Of a DNA stretch of 64,000 bases, positions 41,593-50,163 are shown piece after piece. Source of the stretch: JAXMEB01 sp046348545 (lineage in GTDB: Bacteria; Pseudomonadota; Gammaproteobacteria; Berkiellales; Berkiellaceae); contig JAXMEB010000002.1 of the NCBI GenBank assembly GCA_046348545.1, forward strand, positions 62,001-126,000, given 5' to 3'. Under the pieces are notes generated by a model. It was given only the letters and a program-made list of their open reading frames with translations. It did no database searches and had not been told where the DNA came from. Positions within the stretch are counted from its first letter, which is position 1; every line of letters starts with the position of its first letter. The translations under genes were made by a program, and so were the position numbers.

Positions 41593-42753
41593 ATGTTAAG
41601 GCGTCATGTTATCAAAAAATTTCTAAAAACATTCAATCATGTTGAATCTGGGCACATTACGCTCACGATGCCTGATGGGAAAGTATACAGTTTTAAAGGA
41701 AAGAATGAAGGACCAACCGCAGATTTAGTGATTTACAATCTGAATGCGATTCATCAATTTGCAACCAAAGGTGACATTGGTTTCGCCGAAAGTTATCGTG
41801 AGAAATATTGGGACAGCAATGACTTGATATCTCTGTTTAAGTTTGGATTAACCAATGAAAGTACTTTCCAAAAATATATACATGGTGGAATTCTAGGACG
41901 ATTCATCTCTCGCTTAGGTAATTTTCTGAATCATAATTCAGTTAGAGGTAGCAAGAAAAATATACTGGCTCACTATGATCTGGGAAATGAGTTTTACGAG
42001 CTCTGGCTTGACCCAACGATGACTTATTCTTCTGCGATTTTTGAAAATGAGAATGATACCTTAATTTCCGCGCAATGTCGGAAGTATGACAGGATTATTG
42101 AAAATCTTAATGATTCAGGCAATTTACTAGAGATAGGATGTGGTTGGGGTGGGTTTGTAGAACGCGCACTTACTAAGCGAGACTATTCGGTGAAGGCTAT
42201 TACAATTTCAGATGCACAGTATTCCTATGCAAAAAATCGCCTAAAAGATAGCGTGATAGTCTGTAGTGAAGATTATAGAGCTCAAGAAGGAAAATACAAT
42301 CAGATCGTATCTATAGAAATGTTTGAAGCAGTGGGTGAAAAACTTTGGGATACCTATTTTCGGAAGATTAAAAATCTTCTTGCTGAAAAAGGTAAAGCAT
42401 GTGTTCAAACCATTATGATTAACGAATGTCACTTTGAAAGATATCGTAGGAGTGGCGATGCGATTCGTAGATTTATTTTTCCAGGTGGTATGTTGCCGTC
42501 TCTAGAGAGATTCACAGCAGCGAGTGCTAAAGCTGGGCTTGTGGTAACGGATCGATTTGCGTTTGGTCAGGATTATGCCTTGACAATGAAGCATTGGCTT
42601 ATGGCCTTTGATGATAAATTTGAGCAGGTAAAAAAAATGGGATTTGATGAAAAATTTATACGAATTTGGCGTTTTTACCTTACATCTTGTATTGCCAGCT
42701 TCCAAATGGGTCGTATTAATGTTATGCAGATAGCGCTTGAGCATGCTCGCTAA
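41593..42753 (+). CDS. cfa: Cyclopropane-fatty-acyl-phospholipid synthase family
   Basis: The 386-residue SAM-dependent enzyme has the CFA core: NILAHYDLGNEFYELWLDPTMTYS, the SAM loop LLEIGCGWGGFVERAL, ITISDAQYSYAKNRL, SIEMFEAVGEKLW and FPGGMLPSLE. It adds a methylene to unsaturated acyl chains of membrane lipids, or makes a related methylated product. The genes around it (MFS, DUF3833, SDR, DUF1365, FAD oxidoreductase) form the set seen near CFA in sigma-E/ChrR-type oxidative stress regulons. The next gene starts inside its 3' end. Confidence 0.92.
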   Translation: MLRRHVIKKFLKTFNHVESGHITLTMPDGKVYSFKGKNEGPTADLVIYNLNAIHQFATKGDIGFAESYREKYWDSNDLISLFKFGLTNESTFQKYIHGGILGRFISRLGNFLNHNSVRGSKKNILAHYDLGNEFYELWLDPTMTYSSAIFENENDTLISAQCRKYDRIIENLNDSGNLLEIGCGWGGFVERALTKRDYSVKAITISDAQYSYAKNRLKDSVIVCSEDYRAQEGKYNQIVSIEMFEAVGEKLWDTYFRKIKNLLAEKGKACVQTIMINECHFERYRRSGDAIRRFIFPGGMLPSLERFTAASAKAGLVVTDRFAFGQDYALTMKHWLMAFDDKFEQVKKMGFDEKFIRIWRFYLTSCIASFQMGRINVMQIALEHAR

Positions 42754-44026
42754 GCGAGTCAATTCAAAATGCGAAGGAGAGATAAGTTTTTATCCCTTAT
42801 TTCAGTATGCATTTCTTGCCTTGCCACTTGGATTCTCAGGATTTCCAATATACATTCTCGCACCAGATTTCTATGCTTTGAATTATCAAATCACGCTTTC
42901 CAGTCTTGGGATTGCTCTTCTATTTATAAGAATGATCGATGCATTTCAGGATCCTTTGATTGGGGTGATCAGTGACCGATATCGTTCTCATATTTTCTTC
43001 ATTATGTGCGTTTCGTCTTTTATCCTGACGTTAAGTATCTATAGTCTCTTTAATGCGACATTGTTCACCCCATTGATTCGATTTGTCATATTCATGACGC
43101 TTTCAGTAAGTGCATACAGCATTTTAACTATTAACCTGAATACGGTCGGTGGTTTATGGCTACGTGATGAAACGAGTCAAACAAAAATTTCTGCTATGAG
43201 AGAATTCTTTGCTTTGATTGGTCTTTTGATAGCGGTATCAGCGCCTACTCTTTTTGAGAGGTTGGTTCAAAAGAACCAAGTCTATACAAGCTTTACTTTT
43301 ATGCTGCTCGTGCTAATCATCTTTGGGCTGATCGGATTTTATAAATGGTACGCTAAGTACTCCAAAAAACTTCAAGTTCCTATTAAACCCAATATTTTTA
43401 AAATGAATTCTTTATGCTCTTCAACCAAGAAGTTCTATGGAATTTATTTGATCAGCATGTTTGCATCATCTATACCGGCTGTGTTAGTGATATTTTTTGT
43501 GCGAGATCTGCTTGGGGTGGGTTCTTATACAGGGGTATTTTTAATTCTCTATTTTATTTCTGCTGCCATTTTTATCCCATTTTGGAACCATACCAGTCAA
43601 AAAGTAGGTAAATATAGGGCATGGCTTATGTCGATGCTATTGGCCAGCTTAACATTCGTTTGGGCCTTCTTTCTAAATAAGGGTGATGTATGGCAGTACG
43701 GAGTGATATGTTTTATTTCAGGCTCTGCATTGGGCGGTGATCTCGTCTTTCCTCCGTCTATAGTTGCAGAGCAGGTCCATGCTTCCAAGTCACAGTCTTA
43801 CGCATCATCCTATTATAGTATTTTAACATTGCTTTCTAAAGCATCTTTAGCTTTTGCCTCCGCTCTTTCTTTTTTTATTCTTGACTATGCAGAGTTCAAG
43901 GTGGGGGGATCGAATCTTCGAGAGAATCTTTTAGGATTAAGTGTTGCATATGCGTTGGTTCCATGCTTACTAAAATTGATTTCAGCTTTTATGCTATGGA
44001 AATGCTTTATAAAATATCAAAGGTGA
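42743..44026 (+). CDS. MFS transporter, GPH/MelB-type
   Basis: The ~427-residue protein has about 12 membrane segments and the GPH family loop AFQDPLIGVISDRYRS between helices 2 and 3. It overlaps cfa by 11 nt, so it is co-transcribed. In similar CFA clusters an MFS protein is a regular member; the cargo is unknown and could be a lipid-related molecule. Confidence 0.87.
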   Translation: MLAKRVNSKCEGEISFYPLFQYAFLALPLGFSGFPIYILAPDFYALNYQITLSSLGIALLFIRMIDAFQDPLIGVISDRYRSHIFFIMCVSSFILTLSIYSLFNATLFTPLIRFVIFMTLSVSAYSILTINLNTVGGLWLRDETSQTKISAMREFFALIGLLIAVSAPTLFERLVQKNQVYTSFTFMLLVLIIFGLIGFYKWYAKYSKKLQVPIKPNIFKMNSLCSSTKKFYGIYLISMFASSIPAVLVIFFVRDLLGVGSYTGVFLILYFISAAIFIPFWNHTSQKVGKYRAWLMSMLLASLTFVWAFFLNKGDVWQYGVICFISGSALGGDLVFPPSIVAEQVHASKSQSYASSYYSILTLLSKASLAFASALSFFILDYAEFKVGGSNLRENLLGLSVAYALVPCLLKLISAFMLWKCFIKYQR

Positions 44027-44030
44027 TCAT

Positions 44031-44585
44031 ATGATGATGAAAATATTGAAATTTACGGTAATCATATTTGCTTTATCAATTTTAAGCATTTTCTTAGGGA
44101 GTACGGTTATGGGGAAAAGATCAATCGATTTTTATAAAGAGACGGTGCCTAAGATGGACATCAAAGAATATTTTGATGGTCCTATCAGTGCCTGGGGGAT
44201 TGTTCAAGACTGGCGGGGTAGGGTTGTTAGACGATTTGATATTCAGATGATTGGAAAGTGGGAAGGAGATGTTGGCACACTAACCGAAAAATTCAAGTAT
44301 TATGATGGTGAAATACAAGATAGAACTTGGACTATACGGAAACTAGGCAGTGGTCAATATGAGGGCCAAGCATTTGATATTATCGACAAAGCTTCAGGGG
44401 AGGAAAAAGGCAACGCAGCAAGATGGTCTTATATTATGGATTTGAAGGTCGATGACAGCACGTATCGAATACACTTTGATGATTGGATGTGGCTCATGAA
44501 TGATGGGGTGCTGATAAACCGTTCATATTTGAAGAAATTTGGGATCACTGTTGCTGAATTAACAATTTTCATGAAAAAGGGATGA
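44031..44585 (+). CDS. DUF3833 lipoprotein-like protein
   Basis: The 184-residue protein has an N-terminal membrane segment (FTVIIFALSILSIFLGSTV) and the DUF3833 core: IKEYFDGPISAWGIVQDWRGRVVRRF, EDRTW-like QDRTWTIRKLG, DDWMWLMNDGVLINRSYLKKFG. AGGTG lies 5 nt upstream of ATG 44031. Members accompany CFA synthase and SDR genes in many proteobacteria; biochemical role unknown. Confidence 0.85.
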   Translation: MMMKILKFTVIIFALSILSIFLGSTVMGKRSIDFYKETVPKMDIKEYFDGPISAWGIVQDWRGRVVRRFDIQMIGKWEGDVGTLTEKFKYYDGEIQDRTWTIRKLGSGQYEGQAFDIIDKASGEEKGNAARWSYIMDLKVDDSTYRIHFDDWMWLMNDGVLINRSYLKKFGITVAELTIFMKKG

Positions 44586-45355
44586 ATGTTTTGTACGTCA
44601 AAACATATTCAAACAAAGTAATTTGGATTATAGGTGCGAGTAGTGGCATTGGTAAGGCGCTTTCCAAAGAATTGGCTTCGCGAGGAGCGAGGATGGTTCT
44701 GTCAGCACGCCGTCAACAAGCACTAGAAGCCATAAAAATTTCTTTGCCGGGAGATGGACATAGTATTCACGCTTTAGATGTTCGTGATCAGAATTCTATT
44801 TCGACAATTTCAAAAGCGATCCACAACCAATACGGCCGTCTCGATAGTGTTATATTCTTGGCTGCCGCATATAAACCTACAAAGCTTGATGTTATGGATC
44901 TCGCTGATGTGCATCAGATGATCGAAACCAATTTATTGAGTGCTTTTTACATCATTAAATCGACTATTCCATATCTACTGAATCAAAAATCTGGTCAAAT
45001 TGCTTTATGTGGTAGCGTAGCAGGATATATTGGTCTCCCAGGAGGTCAGCCTTACAGCGCAACAAAAGCCGCTATTATTAATCTTGCAGAGAGCCTCCGG
45101 TCAGAATTGCCGAAAATGATTGATGTAAAAATTATTAACCCCGGATTTGTTAAAACAGATCTTACAGCAAAAAACAATTTTTCTATGCCTCTAATCATAG
45201 AACCTGAAGAAGCAGCCAAGTGTATTGCCGATGGCCTTTTAAAAAAAGGGTTTGAAATTCATTTTCCCAAAAAATTTACACTCATACTGAAAATGATCAG
45301 ATTATTGCCATACGCTATCTCTATGAAGCTAATATCTAAGCTAAATAAAATATAA
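44582..45355 (+). CDS. Short-chain dehydrogenase/reductase
   Basis: The 257-residue SDR has the cofactor motif IIGASSGIGKALSKEL, the NNAG-position variant LAAAYKP and the catalytic Ser/Tyr/Lys in LCGSVAGYIGLPGGQPYSATKAA. The start overlaps DUF3833 (ATGA). It belongs to the same CFA-associated operon. The next 67 bases before IS-A copy 2 show nothing clear. Confidence 0.9.
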   Translation: MNVLYVKTYSNKVIWIIGASSGIGKALSKELASRGARMVLSARRQQALEAIKISLPGDGHSIHALDVRDQNSISTISKAIHNQYGRLDSVIFLAAAYKPTKLDVMDLADVHQMIETNLLSAFYIIKSTIPYLLNQKSGQIALCGSVAGYIGLPGGQPYSATKAAIINLAESLRSELPKMIDVKIINPGFVKTDLTAKNNFSMPLIIEPEEAAKCIADGLLKKGFEIHFPKKFTLILKMIRLLPYAISMKLISKLNKI

Positions 45356-45505
45356 AAAGGACTTTTTGCATAAATCACTACATGTACCTACTTTTCGCGC
45401 CTTATGTGCGGTATCCAGGAAGCTAGGGCGTGTCCCTAATGTTTCAACCGCACAAGTATTGCGACGACAGTTAATGCTGCCATGAACATTACTTTTGTTT
45501 TATCA

Positions 45506-45633
45506 TATACCCTTCACAGCTGAATTTTCGGGGTTGTTGCCTTCGCGATTCTCACCGCAGTCATGTACCTTGTGTACACTCCTGCGTCTCGAGCGCTCGG
45601 CGCCTACCCGAAAAATCATCTGTTGTGGGTATA
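45506..45633 (-). repeat. MITE1 copy 7, inside IS-A copy 2
   Basis: Full 128-bp copy with TATA at both borders, entering the end of the transposase remnant at a TA of the codon after ATR. Confidence 0.9.
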
Positions 45634-45736
45634 TCTTGTTGCAATTCGACGATACTGTTTTATCTTAGCAAAAAATCTTTCGATCACATTTCTTTCCTTA
45701 TATATTTCCCTATCATATTCATAGCAAATTACACTG
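45634..45736 (-). pseudogene. IS5-family transposase, C-terminal remnant (IS-A copy 2)
   Basis: Same remnant as in copy 1 (YDREIYKERNVIERFF to RRIATRY), cut by MITE2 and MITE1. Confidence 0.8.
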
Positions 45737-46005
45737 ACCTCAGTTCGGATTTTTTGAAGGCAGGGTTGGTTTGTAATGACGTCATTCCGCACAGCGATAA
45801 GCGCACAAAGTGCGCAGCGTGTGATGCGGAATCTACTATTCACGCGGCCTTGGCCGCTTATGCGATTCAGCCTTTAAAAATATCAGCAATCAAATGATTA
45901 GCTGAGATTTGATAAAATTCTGGTTCCCGCATCAGACGCTACACACTTCGTGTGATGACCGCTGTGCGGGATGACGATAGTTCCCAAAAAACCCCGAACT
46001 GAGGT
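45737..46005 (+). repeat. MITE2 copy inside IS-A copy 2 (269 bp, reference copy)
   Basis: ACCTCAGTTCGG to CCGAACTGAGGT without interruption; the best full-length example of the family in this window. The CTACT in its centre marks the site where IS-A copy 1 entered another copy. Confidence 0.87.
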
Positions 46006-46009
46006 TACA

Positions 46010-46282
46010 TCAATATGATGGATGGCGAGACCGCCATCTTTTTTTTAAAGTTTCTAAAATTGAATTAAGATGACCATATTTTGCCCATCTGTTGAAGCGA
46101 TTGTATTGTGTCTTCCAATTTCCGAGATCAGCCGGTAGATCACGCCACGGGCAACCTGTTCTCACTATCCAGCAGATAGCCTCTATAAATTGACGGTCAT
46201 TCAGACCGTGCCTTCCTTTTGGTGAAGGCAATAAACGCTCTAATTTTGACCACATTGGGTCATCAATAACCATCCTTGTCAT
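46010..46282 (-). pseudogene. IS5-family transposase, N-terminal part (IS-A copy 2)
   Basis: The 90 residues are identical to those in copy 1 (MTRMVIDDPMWSKLERLLP to SRHPSY), including the A8 slippery run. The catalytic centre is missing. Confidence 0.85.
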
Positions 46283-46351
46283 TTATTTTACTTCGCTATG
46301 AATAGGTTTGGTTCACTGAGGTCGTCATTCCCGCGAAAGCGGGAATCCAGG

Positions 46352-46639
46352 TTAAAGTAGGCTATTATATAAATCATCCCAATGAGGATTTAAGTCCTCT
46401 ATCAGGTCAAGTTTCCATTGTCTGCGCCATTTTTTAATCTGCTTTTCTCTTGTTATGGCTTCCACAATATCAGAAAAGATTTCGTAATAAACCAACAGAT
46501 GGGTTCCATATTTTTTACTGAATCCCTCGACAAGATTTGATTTATGCTGATCAGTACGTTTAATAAAGTCACTGGTTACACCCGTATATAACGTTCCATT
46601 TCTCTTATTAGCTAATATATATACAAAGGAATCAGGCAT
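46352..46639 (-). CDS. Small GIY-YIG endonuclease in the IS-A cassette
   Basis: The 95-residue intact form: FVYILANKRNGTLYTGVTSD (GIY-YIG core), FIKRTDQHKSNLVEGF with the Arg, LLVYYEIFSDIVEAITREKQ and KWRRQWKLDLIEDLNPHWDD. It is bordered by inverted palindromes at 46319-46350 and 46655-46686. It shares the fold and basic tail with the IS-B nuclease but is clearly a different lineage. It has kept its frame although the transposase next to it is dead. Confidence 0.9.
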   Translation of the reverse strand: MPDSFVYILANKRNGTLYTGVTSDFIKRTDQHKSNLVEGFSKKYGTHLLVYYEIFSDIVEAITREKQIKKWRRQWKLDLIEDLNPHWDDLYNSLL

Positions 46640-46806
46640 GGTATAGTTTGTTTTCTGGATTCTCGCTTTCGCGGGAATGACGACCTAAATGTGATTTTAA
46701 TTACACGTAGCACCACTTGCAACTTTAGGTACACGCCCTAGATTCCCCGGACAACCGGCTGAACGTAGCGAATTTAGTCATGATGCAACAAGACCATAAA
46801 AAATAC

Positions 46807-47613
46807 TTAAGGGTCATCTCTCCTTAGTTTATTCAAATCTGATTTTGGGTTATCAATCATCTTGACATCGGATGTGGCGGTCAAAACTGATTTATTTTGA
46901 TCTGGTTTTTTGAAGTATGGAACTCTCATCATAACAAGCTTTAAAGCTTGAAAATGTATCAACACAATTGCTTTGAGTGTTATAAGAGGGTGGGACCAAA
47001 AGACTCTATTAAGGGCTGCTTTATTGAGTGGCTTCAAGTTTCCGGTTAAAGATGTTATAAGTTGTTTATTGTCTTGATCATCATAGTAATCTATCCAGAT
47101 GCTAAGTCGTTTTTCTTTGATCGCAAACTTGAAATGATAGCTCCCGTTTCGAGGCAAAAAAGGGGAGACATGAAATACCTTCTTGGCGATTAGCCAATGA
47201 TCAGCTCTAATTGGTGATAAATCTGGGTGTGCACAAAGATATGTGTGTTGTTCTCCAAAAGTGTTATGAACTTCAGCGATTGTGGTTAGGAGATTTTTTT
47301 CAACATCGAAGCATAAATAGAAGCTAACAGGGTTAAAGATATACCCCATTACGCTTGGCATTGTAATAAGCATAATATGATGTATTTTTTTTTCCAATCC
47401 ATAGCTTCTAAGAATTTCTCTAGCGAAAGTCTCCGGATCGCTTCCATCTCTAAAGCCTAAGTCTTTTGGTTCAAATTTTAAAAATTTAGTGTTAACACCA
47501 GACGTTGGTAATGCTAGTGCTAAATAATACAAATTGTATATAAAACGATTTTCTTTCGGGAAAAGTCTTTTGTGCATGACTTTTGCATTAAAAATTTGAG
47601 GCATTATATCCAT
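46807..47613 (-). CDS. DUF1365 family protein
   Basis: The 268-residue protein matches DUF1365: NAKVMHKRLFPKENRFIYNLYYLAL, IMLITMPSVMGYIFNPVSFYLCFD, EVHNTFGEQHTYL and KKVFHVSPFLPRNGSYHFKF. It starts 10 nt inside the end of the FAD oxidoreductase gene. The pair is normally next to cfa; here it faces the cfa operon across IS-A. It is thought to act in modified fatty acid formation, without a firm mechanism. Confidence 0.92.
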   Translation of the reverse strand: MDIMPQIFNAKVMHKRLFPKENRFIYNLYYLALALPTSGVNTKFLKFEPKDLGFRDGSDPETFAREILRSYGLEKKIHHIMLITMPSVMGYIFNPVSFYLCFDVEKNLLTTIAEVHNTFGEQHTYLCAHPDLSPIRADHWLIAKKVFHVSPFLPRNGSYHFKFAIKEKRLSIWIDYYDDQDNKQLITSLTGNLKPLNKAALNRVFWSHPLITLKAIVLIHFQALKLVMMRVPYFKKPDQNKSVLTATSDVKMIDNPKSDLNKLRRDDP

Positions 47614-48911
47614 GATGGTTTAATTCCCATTTTCTCAGCAATATTTACTGCACTGAGTAGCCCATCTTCATGAAATCCATATCTTTGATACGCACCGCAA
47701 AACCAGAATCGATCTTTTCCTTGGATTGAGTCCATTTTTTTTTGAGCTTCAATAGCTTTCCGGTCAAATAAGGGGTGATCGAACCAATATTCGTCATAAA
47801 CTAGATTTTTGGAGGGTTCTCGTGACGGGTTGAGTGTAACGATAATTGGAGTGCTTGTATTTAATGGTTGTAGATTATTCATCCAGTAGCTGAGTGATAA
47901 CCCATTCACATCTGAATGTTGATTTCTACCACGCTCTGATAGATAGACCCAGCTTGCCCACGCCCCTTTTCGTTTTGGCATAAAGCTGAGATCACTATGC
48001 AAAATGGCATGATTAGCTTGATAGCAAAAGCTTGATAAAATATCTTTTTCGGATTGATTCAAATCATTTGCTATTTTAACAACCTGATCCGCATGACATG
48101 CATAAATTACCTCATCGTATTCTTTACCATGACCCTCCGAATCTACAACGGTGACAGAATTCTGATGCCGAACAACCTCAATAACACCAGTGTTTAATAA
48201 AATTCTATCGCTGAATTGATCTGCGAGGCGCTTGACATACTCCCTGCTCCCATTTCTGACGGTGTACCACTGGGGATGATCTTGAATTGTTAACAAACCG
48301 TGATTCTCAAAAAAACGAACCAGTGTGCTGGCCGGAAAATCAAGCATGAGTGAAATTGGAGTGCTCCAAATTGCAGATCCCATGGCTAGTAAATAGTATT
48401 TTTGAAACCACTCTCCGAGATCTAAGTCATCCAAGCATTCACGTAGAGTGATATTAGGGTCGCAATCCAGATACACTTTAGATTTCAAATTAAATTTAAG
48501 GATATCCTTAATCATTCGGTAGAATTTCGGACTGAAGATATTCGTTTTTTGACTGAAAAAACTTTTTAGATTCATGGTGCCATATTCAAGCCAACCCTTA
48601 TCGATGCTGACTCCAAAAGACATATCACTTTTTTCAATTGGTACATTTAAGTGAGAGAAAAGGGCGCTCAGCAACGGGTAGTTTCGGGTATTAAAAACAA
48701 TAAAGCCAGTGTCAACGGCGATTTGTCCATCTTGTGTTTCTATATCAACGGTTCGACTATGACCCCCGATATAGTGGTTGCTCTCGTAAATTGTTAAATT
48801 GTGATGAGGATAGAGTAAATATGCTGCACCCAAACCAGAAATGCCTGTGCCTATAATCGCTATATTTTTTCTTTCTTTTGTATTGCCTGACATCAAAAAT
48901 GACCTAAACAT
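47604..48911 (-). CDS. FAD-dependent oxidoreductase of the CFA-associated group
   Basis: The 435-residue protein has NIAIIGTGISGLGAAYLL (FAD-binding), a GGHSRTVDIETQDGQIAVDTGFIVFN segment and a C-terminal FWFCGAYQRYGFHEDGLLSAVNIAEKM typical of the NAD(P)/FAD amine-oxidase-like proteins encoded with DUF1365 and CFA synthase. A MITE1 copy ends 2 bases upstream of ATG 48911 and would supply the nearest GAAGGG; ATG 48893 (MSGNTK) is an alternative native start preceded by AGG. Confidence 0.92.
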   Translation of the reverse strand: MFRSFLMSGNTKERKNIAIIGTGISGLGAAYLLYPHHNLTIYESNHYIGGHSRTVDIETQDGQIAVDTGFIVFNTRNYPLLSALFSHLNVPIEKSDMSFGVSIDKGWLEYGTMNLKSFFSQKTNIFSPKFYRMIKDILKFNLKSKVYLDCDPNITLRECLDDLDLGEWFQKYYLLAMGSAIWSTPISLMLDFPASTLVRFFENHGLLTIQDHPQWYTVRNGSREYVKRLADQFSDRILLNTGVIEVVRHQNSVTVVDSEGHGKEYDEVIYACHADQVVKIANDLNQSEKDILSSFCYQANHAILHSDLSFMPKRKGAWASWVYLSERGRNQHSDVNGLSLSYWMNNLQPLNTSTPIIVTLNPSREPSKNLVYDEYWFDHPLFDRKAIEAQKKMDSIQGKDRFWFCGAYQRYGFHEDGLLSAVNIAEKMGIKPSWI

Positions 48912-48913
48912 TA

Positions 48914-49075
48914 TATACCCTTCACAGCTGAATTTTCGGGGTTGTTGCCTTCGCGATTCTCACCGCAGTCATGTACTTTGTGTACACTCCTGCGACTCGA
49001 ACACTCGGCGCTCTTGCCTTGCCGAAGCTCAAAGAGCGTAGGCAGGTACCCGAAAAATCATCTGTTGTGGGTATA
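48914..49075 (-). repeat. MITE1 copy 8, long form (162 bp)
   Basis: TATACCCTTCACAGCTG to TGTTGTGGGTATA, with a GCC..AAGCTCAAAGAGCGTAGGC module at 49015-49044. It abuts the start of the FAD oxidoreductase gene and is followed at once by a MITE2. Confidence 0.87.
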
Positions 49076-49076
49076 C

Positions 49077-49215
49077 GACCCCAGTTCGGGGTTTTTGGGG
49101 ATATATCGTTATCCCGCAGAGCGGTCATCACACGCTGCGCACTTCGTGCGCTTATCGCTGTGCGGAATGACGTCATTACAAAGCAACCCTGCCTTCAAAA
49201 ACTCCGAACTGAGGA
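49077..49215 (+). repeat. MITE2 short form (about 138 bp)
   Basis: ACCCCAGTTCGGGG to CTCCGAACTGAGG, lacking the centre of the full form. TATACG flanks both sides. Bases 49216-49364 after it are AT-rich with no gene I can support. Confidence 0.78.
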
Positions 49216-49364
49216 TATACGAACTATCGCTGATTAGCTTGAGACCTTCAATTATACTCAGATCGTCGATATTCGGATATTAAAAGAAAGTATGTAAGTT
49301 AGAAATTGTGGTATGACTGGTGTTTAAATTGAGGGTACGATAATTTTTGTTATTAATCTTACAT

Positions 49365-49973
49365 TTAAATTTTAGGTTGTGCTTTCCGATTTTTGTACTT
49401 TAAAAAATCAACTACGTTCTTTTGATCTTTGGAATATTTGCTGAGCCACGCTCGTGCTTTTTGGGCTTCTGGTAATGAATTTTGAAGTTCAATTAGCCGC
49501 TTTGACATCACGTCTTGAAAAGGGATAGGCTCATAAGTTTCTATTCTGGGATGGAAGAGAGTGTGGGTCGGTTTTTGATTGAATGCTTGCAGTGATCTTC
49601 TGTCGATTGAGCGAGCAATATCAGGATGATGATATTGAAGCGCCACTTGGCTTGGGGTTTGATATTCGCCACTCTCGATATCGACATCAGCACCCCACTC
49701 GACGAGTAACATGACCAATTTCATATCTCCCATCATTGCTGCAAGATGAAGTGGAGTCATGAAGGTGTGATGTTTGAAATGAGCGGTAGGGTTTAATTTC
49801 GCGCCTCGATTTATCAAAGCATCTGCGATCTCAAACCAACCTTTTAAAACGCAAAAATGTAAAGGTGAAATCCCATTATCATCTTGAGCGTTGATTTCTC
49901 TTTTGTCTCCCTGTGCGATCAGCCTTTGCGCTAAGGCGATATTCCCTCTTTTAAGCGCCTTGAGTAGTTGCAT
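49365..49973 (-). CDS. Ankyrin-repeat protein
   Basis: The 202-residue protein has about three ankyrin units: LKALKRGNIALAQRLIAQGDK, NGISPLHFCVLKGWFEIADALINRGAKLN and MTPLHLAAMMGDMKLVMLLVEWGADVD, then a degenerate fourth. The C-terminal ~80 residues are basic and lack repeats. Ankyrin proteins of this size are common effector candidates in intracellular gammaproteobacteria; nothing here proves secretion. The gene stands alone. Confidence 0.9.
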   Translation of the reverse strand: MQLLKALKRGNIALAQRLIAQGDKREINAQDDNGISPLHFCVLKGWFEIADALINRGAKLNPTAHFKHHTFMTPLHLAAMMGDMKLVMLLVEWGADVDIESGEYQTPSQVALQYHHPDIARSIDRRSLQAFNQKPTHTLFHPRIETYEPIPFQDVMSKRLIELQNSLPEAQKARAWLSKYSKDQKNVVDFLKYKNRKAQPKI

Positions 49974-50163
49974 AACTCATAATAAAGCAAGTTAATCAAC
50001 AAAGTAAACTGCACAAAAAATCAGACAATGGCCTTTGTAATTTTTCTTGTCCAGTTCCACGACTGGATTGCTAAAAAGTGTAATTACATGAATAGAGATC
50101 TTTTTTTTTTTGTAATTTCTTTGTTAGAATACTGAAATTCAACTTTTGTTTATTTGTTAACAT

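Larger units (their letters stand above)
45423..46741 (-). mobile_element. IS-A copy 2: defective IS5-type element with intact GIY-YIG gene
   Basis: CTAG flanks both ends, and the inverted ends GGGCGTGTCCCTAA / TTAGGTACACGCCC match copy 1 with small changes. It has the same internal MITE2 and MITE1 at the same positions in the transposase. At 1319 bp it is 44 bp longer than copy 1, exactly the GIY-YIG deletion. It sits between the convergent halves of the CFA cluster. Confidence 0.87.

Noticed and set aside
48841..49283. Several overlapping 60-110 residue frames on both strands
   Set aside because: They translate MITE1 and MITE2 palindromes; the same peptides recur at every repeat copy.
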